A stretch of 64,000 nt of DNA from Hirudinaria manillensis (taxonomy: Eukaryota; Annelida; Clitellata; Hirudinida; Hirudinidae): NCBI GenBank assembly GCA_034509925.1, contig CM067531.1, positions 2,348,501 to 2,412,500 on the forward strand. Direction: 5' to 3'. The position numbers were made by a program, and so were the translations under genes. A model generated the notes under the pieces. It ran no database searches. It had not been told where the DNA came from and saw only the letters and a program-made list of their open reading frames with translations. Positions 41,859 to 54,200 of the stretch are shown here, in pieces. The stretch's first letter is position 1; the number at the start of each line of letters is the position of its first letter.

Positions 41859-42557
41859 ATGGAATCAGGTTATGAATCTTGATCAATTACTGTAACTCTT
41901 TACTCACAATATTTCCTTATATTTTAAAGAGGATGCTGTAGAAGCAATAGAAAACTTTAACCATGTGACATCAGCAAATGGAGTCTGCTTCCTGGAAGTT
42001 CAGCTCCTTAGCCTTCATAACGTAATAGTGAGGCAAAACCCAGAAAAAATCCTCCGAGTCTTAGAAATACGAGAAAATGGGAATGGTGTTTATGAAAGTG
42101 ACGACGAAGACGACCACGATGATAACTTCGATGAGTTAGAGGACTATTATGATGAAGACGACGATAGTTCCCTTGAAGAAATAAGTGGAGCAGAGGAAAT
42201 TGGTGAATCGTCAGCACAAAGAAATATTTCTGACATCAGCCATTACTCAGGTGCTAAATAAGTTAAATTAGTATTTGAGGCTTAAGAGATATTTTCTTCA
42301 CTAACTCAAGTATATGTCCAATTATTGTAATTCTTTTTAATGAATGGGTTTTGATCCATTGAAATGTAACTTCTGTATTGATTCATTCCACTGTGTTTAC
42401 ATTATTTTGTTTTGTAACACTATTCATAACCTCCATCATAATGTTGTGTTTTTTTCATAGCAGATCATATTTACTTACTAAGGTCAACTATTTTTGCCTA
42501 AATATTTAACATTGTTTGACATTATCTACAGTTGAGAATCAAGACAGCGACCTTTAG
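41859..42557 (+). CDS. Small acidic protein of unknown function
   Basis: Not recognised. Three exons join in frame: 41859-41868, 41930-42250 and 42532-42557, giving 118 residues beginning MESEDAVEAIENFNHV. The first half looks folded (VCFLEVQLLSLHNVIV, ILRVLEIRENG). The second half is strongly acidic (SDDEDDHDDNFDELEDYYDE) and the end reads HYSVENQDSDL. The last four residues fit a class I PDZ-ligand pattern (S at -2, L at 0). The first exon is only ten bases long (ATG GAA TCA G) and rests on splice phase. An AATAAA lies at 42887-42892. The 200-bp open frame at 42573-42764 then falls in the 3' UTR. Confidence 0.6.
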
Positions 42558-42886
42558 CAATGTAACAATTTTTTGCTGGATGCTGGATCATCTCTCAAAG
42601 TGGAAGAATGGCAAACGACCGATCTTCCAGAAGAGAAAGAAACCAATAAAAAAAACACAATAGAATTAGCATTTCCCAACAGCCCCGGTGATGGAAACTT
42701 TATTCAGTCTGAATATCCAGGGGTATATTTCTATCTTACAGTGGATGGATACATTACTGAATAACAAGTTATTACTGAACTTTGTTGCATTTGCTCAGAG
42801 TTAGTTTGTGTTGTTATATTGCAACATTAAAATTAAGTAGAAGCTTTTTATCTCATTGACTCGTGTCTCATGGCATAGATAAAGTC

Positions 42887-42892
42887 AATAAA
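42887..42892 (+). terminator. Polyadenylation signal AATAAA
   Basis: Canonical AATAAA about 330 bp after the stop of the small acidic protein gene. It is the first clear one in the right place on the plus strand. Confidence 0.5.
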
Positions 42893-43687
42893 AAGTACTT
42901 TGGATTCAATGTAATGGTTTAAACTGCTTTATTATAGATCTGTCAAGTGTTGGCAACTTCCAAAATTCATGTTATAATGAACTTGAATAAGAAGAATTTG
43001 CATTTTTCAACAGATCTAAGTAGACACAGTGTTAACATACATTGTATTATTTATCAATCATGTTTTACTACAACATCATTTTTCTAATTTGAAAATTCTT
43101 TCTTAATTTGTCATATGATGCAGTAACTTTTATTGACAAAAGATTATGGGTTGTCAAAAGTAATTGAATAATTTATAAATCCCATATTCAAAGAAACTTT
43201 ATGGCTGAGGAGCAATGGGTATGTAAGAAGTTTGATGGAGCTCAATGGTCACGCAATAATTGCAAAAGCTTTATCAGATTGGAAATCCATCCACATTCGA
43301 GAGATGGGGTTGAGAGAGGATAAGGTTTGGGCATGGTTATTTATCTGCCTGTCAGTTGGCTTTTTCCTGCTACTTCTCCAACGTTTTCTCTGTTAAAAGC
43401 TGTAACATCATCTCGATCGCCACTTCAGAGATTTGAAGAGATAACTTTTATAAATTTGTACATAATCGAGCTTGCTATTTTTACGAAACGAATAAAATTT
43501 GTATTTGAAATTAACGCTCTAACCAATTTTAACCTTTTGTGGCTCGGCATGGATTTTAAATTTTACAAGTATATTAATGCGATTGATAATCTTTTAATTA
43601 AGTCTGCAGTGGTCGTTAAAGAAGAAGCCGAAAACAAAATAAATCGTGCGACCATAAGAAAAAAAAAAACATTAAAAATTTTTAACA
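42893..43687. other. Spacer upstream of the HECT ligase gene
   Basis: AT-rich. An open frame at 43327-43737 has no recognisable domain and overlaps the ligase start in another frame, so I do not call it. The region probably includes the ligase promoter and 5' UTR. Confidence 0.45.
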
Positions 43688-45360
43688 ATGCTGGGGAAAT
43701 TGCTGAAAAAACGTGCCCGTTCCATAGAAAGACCTAAATCAAATATTTTAGACACAGTCATTGAAGAAGCGTTATTGAAAGTACAGGTAATGAAAATCGC
43801 AAACTAATGAGTTCCAGAACAAAATAGGTTTAAATTGTTCATTTTAATTTCTCCTCAGCAACTTTCCAAAATAGGAATAGATAAAGTGACAGTGGCTAAG
43901 TTAAGAAGGCTGTTACTCTCCTTAGGGGATTCAGATTCGTTTGAAGATTCACTCGACCAATTGGAGGGATTGTGTGATAGTGTAGCATGTCTGCCAGATA
44001 TTTTTGTCACAATGATCCTAGATATTGTACGTTACTTGTCGGTCATTGATAAAGAGATCAATTTTCAATCTAGTTGGCACTTGCATTTTGAAAATGGCAA
44101 CAGATTGCTGATCTGGAATAATTACATTTACATCATAATTTAATTTCGGTTTACAAATACTATTTTCGTAGGCGGTCTTGGAAACAAATGTTGACATCTT
44201 GAACTTAATAATGTTAGCACTCGAAAGACTAGCGGATCACCACGCAGACTTAATAATAGACAAGGTAATTTCATTTTTGAAATTAGTTCCATTAAATTTT
44301 CTAGAGCTAGAACATTGATGACCAAAACTTGGATTCAACAATTAACTAAATCTGTTTCCAGGAAGGACACGAAGTGTGTTTGCAAGCGATTGAGCATTCG
44401 GATCTCGAACTGGAGACTGTTTACAATGTCATTTACGCCTGTTACATTAACTGCAGCAAGGAAAATAATTCAGACATATACGAGTCGTTGCTAAAGATTC
44501 TCGTACAAATATTGGTAAGTCCGTCATACTCCACTTGTTTATGATTAATTTTCCATTATAATTACGAAATTCGTATGTGATTAATAAACATTAACGTGAA
44601 CAGAAAACTCAAAAGCATAGACTAGATTTCGAAAATCCAAATGAAGAACTCAGCGAAGTAATAATGGAGGCGCTTGAAAAGGTTCAAATCCGAATCATTT
44701 TGAATAATTACATGAATTTGTTGAATCTATTTCCATATTAATTCTTTTCCAGATTCTCCAACCGGGATACGAAGTTTACAATTTGTCTGAAATTAGGCTC
44801 GTCGAAGAAATTCCCAGTCTCTTGCAGAACTGTTCTATGTTAGCTACCAAACTGCTCAGACAAAGTAAGTCAAAAATAGAGAAAATAATACGAATGTCAA
44901 CATTGAATTTCAACATATTCATCGCATAAAATCCGTTGCTACTGTAATTAACTTCTGTGTTCTAACTTTTTAGACGTGGAAGAAACCATTTACGAGTATT
45001 TAAGATTTATCGAAATATCATCCATTAAACTGGTTAGTTCTAAAACTCTTAAAGCAATCAAAGCTAATAAGTGATATGCAAGGGCCATTTTAACCAGTTT
45101 TCACCCAAAGTACCCCTTAGAAAGGGTTGTTTAATCCCTCAAAATTTCAAATTCTCCCCAAATCATCATAACCCTAACCATGCCAATCGCAAAGCATATT
45201 TATGCATATATTATGCAATCATTTAGTAATCTCCTCTTTTTTAAGTATCAAATCCTCTAGACCCGAAAAAGGGTCTGTGGATTAATTAAACAGTGATTAA
45301 AATTATAATATATAATATTATTATAATAATTATAATAATAATAATATTATTATTATAAAT

Positions 45361-45412
<52 letters not shown>

Positions 45413-45547
45413 GATAATAATATACATAATAATAATAATATCATAATAATAATAACATAATAATAATAATATCATAATAATAATAATTATTATTATAATT
45501 TTAAATAGCTAAATATTGTTATTATTATTATAATTATTATTAATCAT

Positions 45548-45580
<33 letters not shown>

Positions 45581-48500
45581 AATATGATAAGAATAGATTG
45601 TGATAATCAATATAACAAAGAAAGTAGTATTACAAATGAAACAGTTCAACATACGATTTTATTTGTGTATAATTAGTTCCAACGAAACCGTTTAATTACA
45701 GGGTCATTTCACGGGGTTCCTAGAACAGGTTTTTGAGTTGATGAAGTGAGTTTAATTCAAAAATATTAAAATAAATTTGTTCATAAATATTGTAATGACA
45801 AATTATTTGTAATATTTTCAAACTTTTCACTGACCCATGCTCATTTCATTTTAGCAATTTATTACCAAGCCTATTAGGAATGAATGTTGCTAGAAACAAT
45901 GGAAGCGTATTTAATATCAAATTTGAAACTTTGAGTAAGCAGGATATAAATTCCTTTACAAATACAAATTAAAAAAGAGAATAATACCTTTAAGGAACCA
46001 AATTTATATCTAATTTGTTGATTATTATTATAATAATATAATTTAATTTAGCAAGGTGTAACATTGAATTTATTTTTTAATCATTTCTTAAAGTCACAAT
46101 GCAGCTTTTGAACAACATCGAGTTGGTTGAAAGTTTTGCTGGAACGTTGATGGAGCAAATCTTTCGTTTTCTTCTCGGCTGGGTGAGTACAGCTAAATAC
46201 AATTTTCGTTTGCCTCGTAGCAATTGAACAGCATCCAAATTTGTAGGAAATAATGATTTTTAATTTCCTTAATTACATATATTTTAGGTTCGCTTAAAAG
46301 AAACTAATCCTCAAGCACCTTCTGTATATCCCAGCGTGATTCTTAAAATATTAAGATGGAGTTCTGTGGCTAGGCTGGTCGAGTTCATGTCCAGTGGTCG
46401 TGCCTGGGGGTAATGCAACTTATTGTCTTTTTTTTAGTCATACTTATTATTTATTTTAATTATTTTGTTTATTAACATGAATTGTGATGGAAATTTCAGA
46501 ATTATCGACATTTTATTGAGGAGTTCGAACTGCAAAGTAGCGGCTTTAGCGATTGATATCGTATCAATCATCTTTTTAAAATTGCACCGTAAAGGACTTT
46601 TAACGGACAAATGTAGCGATGGTAAATAATATTTCAATTAAGTAGTTGAGGATACTTCTTTGTCGTTTTTAAATCCACGGCGATGCGAACGGCAAAATTG
46701 GGGGTGGCATCAAAAATCTAAAGTCGCTTTTCTTTTGGCATTTCCAATGAACGACAATAGTTTAACAAATTCTAATTTTTTCAGGTATCATCTTCAAGCT
46801 GTTGACGTTCATTAATTTCTCCAACTTCAAGAACTGCAACATTTTGGCTGGTTTTGGTAGTGCCTAAGTTTTTTTTTTGTCACTAACTTTACCACAAATA
46901 GGACTTTGCTTTTAAATTTCATCTCAATTCATTTGTGCAGCTGCAGAAATCTGTGACGAATACCGGCTGAATGAGTACATAATTTCCAAGTATCCGTTTT
47001 GGGAAAAGTTGTGCTCGATCAGAATTAAACTTGACATAGAGGTGCCGCAAAAACTTTCCTTACAATCGTAAACTAGAAAAAAAATATAGAAAAAATTAAT
47101 CTTTATTGTTAGCAAATATATTTATGTGTTTATACTAATATTAAAAATTATTAAAATTGGATCTTTCAAGGAATCATCTTGCCAGGCCGTGCAATTCCTA
47201 GCAAAAGTATTTTTAGAAGATGATTTGAAGAGCGAGGTGGTACTCTATTCAGGAATTGTCCAAAGTCTTCTCAATTATTTAACTCCAGTTCCTTCAACTA
47301 AACCTGGAGAGACTAGGTCCAGGCCAAACATCCACAAAATTCAGAATTTCCTGACGGCTTTTCAGTTCAACAGAAGCGTGAGTTGTTAATTATATAATTT
47401 GATTCAAATATATACTCGTTAGATCTTCAGCATAATCAGAGGATACTCATAAATATTCATAAATCTAATTATTGGTAATCTATTCGCTACTTATCAGGAT
47501 GGAAATTATGAATTCTCTCCTATCAGAAAACTCCTCACAATTCTCAAAAAGTGTTTTCAACAGTTGTACAAAGTTGTTATCAACTTCCATTGATCCTATT
47601 AGGAGTCCAATTTAAGAAAAAAATTAATAAAACCGATGTTAATTTTGCTTTAATAGGAACTTCAATCTGCGGTCAGTTTCGATCAGCACCTTCAGAAAGC
47701 ACGTTCGATATTCACCGGTTACACTGGCGAAATGGAGCCAGTCCTGCTACTCATGTGGCAGATTTACACTTTCAACAATGAGTGGGGACTTTGGTTTGAC
47801 GTAAGTGAATATTTTGAGTACTTTTGTTGATTTATAGAAAAAATTCTGTAATTTAATTCTTTGATTAACAAGTTATTGAAAGCTTTCCTTTGTTACTATC
47901 AGACTCTTACGTTTGAGAAACCATTTTCCGATATCGACTTTTTGGACAGATACTTTGAGTCTGATGTGGTCCATCAAATCAGGCACAGATATTTTGGAAA
48001 CAAATTGATCACACTGAACAACTCGTCTATGCTGATCATGATGTGGTACGTATAACTCTGTTATACATTACAATTACATACAGAATACGTTACAACTCTT
48101 TACATACTGCAATTGCTGCAGTCATAGTGCTTTATTGCATAGTGCACATTGTTTGTATTATCGCAAAGTCACAAGTACCCATCAGTACTCATCAGTATTA
48201 GCTTTAATTCACTTTTATTACATTCCCCAGCCCTCCACTTGTATCATTCCCGACCAAGAAGAGTGTTTATCGCTACACTGAAATCAAACCAAGGAGGTTG
48301 AAAGACTCTAATTTCAATTACATTTCGGTAAGTAATTACAATTAAAGTCTCTGAATCAAGAGAGAAATGACGAAATTGAATTTTTGAGCTTACAGACTTA
48401 ACGTTCACTTACTTATTTGATGTATTATGTATTAACACTTGATGTATTTCATTCAGAACGAAGTTACGAGGACAAACGCCCTTCGTCAAATGATCAATTA

Positions 48501-50572
48501 CATATCGTTACATCAAGAGGAAACCTTAGCATATCCCTGGGAGTTTGAATTCCACAATGAAGTGAGTATTGAACACACCTTATCTTATTATCTTTTTTGA
48601 CATGAAAAAAAAAGATTTGATATCTTATTGACGTTTGTTCGCGTACTGTTATGCATTTAATATTTGTGACTAGCTTGTAAATGATAGTAATTAGAATGTA
48701 ATTATTAGCATTAATCTTTTATCACTAAACTTTATCGATTTTCTGTCCTTGAGTGGAATTTGTTCATGTTTTAGCTAGGAATAGGTCGTGGACCCACCAA
48801 GGAATTCTACTCCATACTATCAAAAAATATACAGGAACACTATCGCAACATATGGCTTGGTGAACCAGGTAGGTGCTTCGGGCCGTTTAACCTATCATTT
48901 CTAATAATTAAATCGGAAACATTGTCGTTATCGTCGTTACTATTTCATTGTTGTTGTGATTGATAAAATGTTACGATATTATTTTTTTTAATTATAATTT
49001 TTTTTTGTGGTTTCATAGTTTCTGTGGATGGAATGCTGTACACGACTTCTGAGAACGGACTGTTTTTGAAACCACTTGAAACTTTCAAACTTACGAATTG
49101 CATGAACCATCAGTTCATGGAAATTTTGGGGAAAATATTTGCTAAAACTATCATCGATGAGAAAATGGTTAGATGTTTGCACTCAATTCATATAAGACTT
49201 TTGCTGTATTACAATCTAATTTATTTATATAATTGTTTATTATTGAAATATCTATTTAAATATTATTTAAAAATTTTTGTTCAGCTCGATCTGACGATAA
49301 ACGAAGCATTTTTCCGGAAACTGATTGAGACCAACAAAGTTGAAAATGTTCACAATTTGTACGACGTTATCATGATCATGCCACATCTAAAAGGATTTTT
49401 GCAAAATCTTTTGAATGTCAAAAGAAAGACTAAAGAAATAAGAGATAACGATAAACTCGTTAGTAATTTTTGAGATTTTTATTTAATAATATTATTGCAG
49501 AAGTCTCCAGGTTGGCCGAGTTCAATAAACTGAACGCATTGCGGTTTATTTTTTAGACATTTTCGGAAAGATGCCAAGGCATACAAAGTCTAAACTTCGA
49601 CGAAGGATGCAGCTTCGAAGATCTGCAAGTGTATTTCACTCTTCCAGGTTATCCAGAAATCGAGTTGGTACGAGGTGGTAAAGATATAATGCTAGTGCCT
49701 GGAAATGTAGGGACTTATATTGAAGTAAGGATATGTTCTTTGTATTTTATAGTGTGATTAAATTTGTTTTACAAGAAACAAAAACGTTAAGGCTCTAAAC
49801 CGAGACCATATCGTTGTTTGATTTATTGATTGAGTGAATTAATTAGTAATTAATTCTTTTAATTAATAATGTTTAGGCATTAAGGGAGGTATTGCTACAA
49901 AACACTAATATGTATTACTTCAAGCAAGGATTCACATTCATCCTAAACAACTCCAAGATATCTATGTTTCTCCCTCACGAGGTTAGCTTTCATGTCTTGT
50001 AATGAAAAGATCCATAAGATCGAACAATTTTTTTAATAGAATCTACTCTTTTATACGTACAACCATTTTGTCAATAGGTGAGCTACCTTCTCAGTGGGAT
50101 GGAGAGAGAGGTGTGGACTAAGGAAAGCATCGCAGCTTCATGTTTATTTGAAGGTTACACTGAGGATTCTCCACCTGTCCAATTCTTACTAGAAATCATG
50201 TCTTCTTTCACTGGAGACGAGCAAAGGCTATTTCTTCAATTCACCACTAGCTATCCGCGATTGCCTTTTGGAGGTAACATTTATTTGATTTTTAAACAGA
50301 TTATGCAAGCGAAATTGTCAAATCATAGCAACTTGTGAATCGAATTAAATATTAAAAATGTCTTCCCGCAATAATATTTAGGTTTGAGATCTCTTCGACC
50401 ATCCCTTCAAGTAACAAGAATTTTATATGATACCGATCCAGACAGCCACTTACCATCTTCAAATACTTGTCATAATTGCATTCATCTTCCCGAATATACA
50501 AGTCTGGAGGTAACGAGACAAAAATTAATGCTAGCCCTGACCGAAGGGCAGAACAGCTTCCAGTTCGCTTAA
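43688..50572 (+). CDS. TRIP12: TRIP12/UFD4-type HECT E3 ubiquitin ligase, compact form
   Basis: Ubiquitin-protein ligase that carries ubiquitin on a catalytic Cys (ubiquitin-fusion degradation family). Twenty-seven exons, all short, run from 43688-43786 to 50382-50572, with lengths adding to 1079 residues in frame. The N-terminal half is an armadillo-like region (IRLVEEIPSLLQNC, LATKLLRQNVEETIYEYL, KVAALAIDIVSIIFLKL). The HECT domain has EFEFHNELGIGRGPTKEFY, FMEILGKIFAKTIIDE, DLQVYFTLPGYPEIEL, DSPPVQFLLEIMSSF, SYPRLPFGGLRSLRP, and the active-site loop LPSSNTCHNCIHLPEY, with Cys in TCHNC. It ends in Phe near the C-terminus, as usual. Human TRIP12 is about 1990 residues; here the disordered N-terminus and the WWE domain are missing. 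It could be a diverged paralogue rather than the only TRIP12. Intron 15 and exon 16 borders are the least sure. Confidence 0.9.
45295..45590. repeat. AT/ATT palindromic low-complexity block
   Basis: About 300 bp of TAATAATAATAT and its complement in alternating orientation, so it can form long hairpins. It lies in the intron between exons 7 and 8 of the HECT gene. Confidence 0.85.
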
Positions 50573-50607
50573 GTCCTTGAACATCTTTAACTAAATTGTT
50601 GACTTCT

Positions 50608-50613
50608 AATAAA
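50608..50613 (+). terminator. Polyadenylation signal AATAAA for the HECT gene
   Basis: AATAAA 36 bases after the ligase stop codon, which would give a very short 3' UTR. Confidence 0.55.
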
Positions 50614-51246
50614 ATTTCTAAAAACAAATTTTATATTTATTTGGTCAGATACGTTTGTTAAAATAAATTAATGATACGATCATGATGACGATTTCCTAAA
50701 TTGAGATAAACTACTTAAATCGTCGTAACCAAATGACGCGACTTTAGTTTTGCTTGTTTATAAGAAGTTTTGTAAAATTTGGTAAAGTATACCTATTAAT
50801 TATAATAATTATTTTAAATAATTATTTTAAAATTTTAAATATTTATGTAACATTATTTACAATTACTTTGATATATATTGTTATTCTCAGTAAAATTGTT
50901 AGTCTATGCCTTGGGACATTAGTTGTATTGCTGCGGCATTGTCGGCGTACTTTGGGTTATAAGAGTTTTGTTGCCATTTCTGGTTATATTATTGATAATT
51001 GTGAGTGTTTCTTTTATTGTTTTTCTAATTGCTTAATCCCTTACTGATTCATTGCGGCCATCCGGTTCCGCATGTTTCGTGGCGAGCCCCTGTAAGCGAT
51101 AATCAAATCGCTTGATAAATGTTTGATGATTCTGAGGATTGGCTTATTTTTAAGAATACACCCCATAGCAACTGAGCTTGAAAAGTTAAACTCGGTGAAA
51201 ATTAATTGCTCTAATAATTCCATCATTCCGGCTGTAGGAGTGAACC
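50614..51246. other. Spacer between the HECT ligase and eIF3c
   Basis: AT-rich, no gene seen. The last part before 51247 should hold the eIF3c promoter and 5' UTR. Both flanking genes run on the plus strand. Confidence 0.5.
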
Positions 51247-54200
51247 ATGTCTCGATTTTACGCGAAATCAGGCTCAGAAAGTGAGTCTTCATCTTCCGAA
51301 GATGAAATGCCCATAAAGCCAGTAGCCAAGTGAGTTCCTGTCATTTAATTGTGTAACTTCGCCACATGTTTAAAGATATATGACATTTACATACTTTGAT
51401 TTTTCTGGAATAGCACTCTAAAGACCTTAAATATGTTATAATTGTAGGGCATTTCACCATCTCAGTGATGATGATGAGAAAGCCAAGAGGGTTGTTAAGA
51501 GCACCAAGGAAAAAAAGTGATTGTTTTAACTTGTTTATATCAGTTATTAAAGTGTTTTTATAAGTTGATAGCATAGTAGCAGACAATGCATAAACATAAA
51601 AAATTGAATGCAGATTTGAGGAGCTTCAAACTATTATCAAGAACATTCGTAACCATAAGAAAATCAAAGACATGTCCAACGTCTTGAATGGTATGGTTTT
51701 TCTTTAAAAATTTCTTTTATTTTTTGTATGACTTGTTAAAACAAAGTCACGAAGCTTTAATGATCTTATTAAACTACGAACATTTTGAATCAAACCACAG
51801 ATTTTGATGATTTGGGAAAAGCATTTGAGAAATCCAAAAAGATCATCGACAAGGAAGGAATACCAAGGTTTTTCATCAAGTGCCTTGTTGAGTTGGAAGA
51901 CTTTGTTAATGAGGTGAGTTGTCAGAAAACAACTGCAACGGACTTGAGTTTGTACTCGGACATTCGAAGCGGTTTAATAAATATCTCCGACGTTGTCGTC
52001 AGAATTGGGAAGATGCCGAAGGAAGGAAAGCCCTCAGCAAGAACAAGTCGAAGGGCCTGACAGCTCTAAGGCAGAAGTTGAAGAAATACAACAAAAACTT
52101 TGAGGAGAAGATTGCCAATTACAGAGAGGTAAATGATCAATTAATAGTATTTAGAGATTATATGATCAGTTAATTTGATTGCATAATTATAAAAAAGATA
52201 TTTAAAGATCAAAGATGATTTTTAATAAACCATGACCTGATTTCAGAGCCCCGACCAGGGAGAATCTGATGTCGAAGAGAAGGAAAGAGGTTGGTTAAGA
52301 AGTACAAAACCCAGAAATCTGAAAAAGTGTCGTAAACTTTGCATTGTTTCTCGACAGACGACTCGTCCGACGAGGAGTCGAGCGACGACGAAGTCATGAT
52401 TCAGAGGCATGAGAAGGCGATCGATGAAGCCAAAGGAGAGGTTGAAAATTGATTTTAAATTAGTAATTTTAATTAATTAATTAATTCTAGTTCGTTCGCC
52501 TGCATTACGACTTCTCAAGATATCAGATAGTATTTGATTAAATAATAATAATAATAAACTAATTGAATTGAACTCATTAAATTCCACAACCAGGATTCTG
52601 ACAGCGATGCCATGTGGGAGCAGAAAAGCTGCTCCGAGTCATCGGAATCTGACGATGACATCCGTCCTCTCAACCAACTCACTGCGGATTACTTCAGGAA
52701 AAAGTGAGCGGACGCGTTTTCATATTTATTTAATTAGCTGATATGCATATATGTGTTTCAATTTATGAAAGATAAAAATAATAAAACATTAAGAATTTAT
52801 TTTCTGGCTTCTGCATTAAGAAACAATTAAATATAAATACTGAATATAAAATGATAATAATGATGAATGCAAAACCTTGGACTAATTGAAAGTAAACTTT
52901 GAAATTGTCGTTATGTTACTAGCAACAGTACTGCTCTAATTAGCATAGTTTTAGTTAACCTTTTGTGTTTCTAATGATTGCCATTCACAACAAAGGATTA
53001 CTGCTGATGGAGAGATGGATATGAAAAAGAAGAAGGAAAAGGAAGAGAAGAAGAAGAAGATAAAGGTCAAGGAGGCTGAAGACAGCAGCAACGAGGGACT
53101 TGGGGAGTGGGAGAAGGTCGGGATCGCTTACGCCGTGAGTTGTTTGGCTTTGAAGTTCTGGGTGGAAGATAGGCATATTATTCATTAGTCATAAATAATA
53201 AATTAATAATAATAATAATACCTGCAGTAGAAGTATCAAATGGTTAGCTAAATATAGAGAAGCCATTTGTTTACAAGAGTAGTTTTGATATAATGATATG
53301 TGTATTATTCATTAGCCATAGTGATGCCTTCACATAGCTGTAGCTAGTTTGAAATCCATTGCATTTGCATTCATCGATGTTCACATCTTCCCATAGGCCG
53401 TGGAGAAGCCAGATCTCTTTGCCAAGGACGTCGAGATCACCCTGGATGTCGTTCGCAAGAAGATGCTGGAACTGACGGCCGGTCGGGGCAAGAAGGGAAC
53501 GGACAGGTTCATGCAGATCGAACTCCTCATCGACCTCAGACAGGTCGCCAAAGACCACAACTTGGGCGAGGCACTCGACTGCAAGATTATCTTCTGCATC
53601 ATCGCCGCCATATTCGACTACAACCCGAGCGTGGCGTCGAGCATGAGACCGGACATGTGGGGAAAGTGAGTTTGAACGTTGCGCTTGTCTGTTTCTGATC
53701 TCCGTAGCCGAAGTTTCTAGGCTAAAAGCCTGCTCTCTGACCGTTTCTTAACATATTATTATTATTATTATTGCTATAAATGACGTTATTATTATTATTT
53801 CAGGTGCCTCTTATACATCAGGGAGCTTCTCAACATACTGCTCAACAACAAGGACACCATTGTTGTCGGTGATCACATCCCAGAGGATGCCGAGAACTTC
53901 AGTGGAGTTGGTTTATTAACATTTATTAGTTAACGAATTAGCACATTGGTGTATAGATTAGATAAGAGATGGTATATTAGATTACTAGTATAGTTGAGTT
54001 GGTGGAATTTATAATAATTTATAAATATTTTATATCACATTATATGTTCACTCAATGTCAAGTCACTGTCCTCTGAATAACTCTGAATGTGAAATTCTTT
54101 TCCAGCCAAACACTCCGTACAGGATCAGGGGTTGCATGTTGACTGTTGTCGAGAGAATGGATGAGGAATACGTCATGATGCTTCAGGCCTGCGACGCCCA

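Noticed and set aside
42573..42764. Open frame of 63 codons after the small acidic gene
   Set aside because: It lies between that gene's stop codon and its AATAAA, has no recognisable domain, and is most simply 3' UTR.
43327..43737. Open frame of 136 codons before the HECT gene
   Set aside because: No domain or conserved motif, AT-driven residue composition, and overlap with the ligase start exon in another frame.
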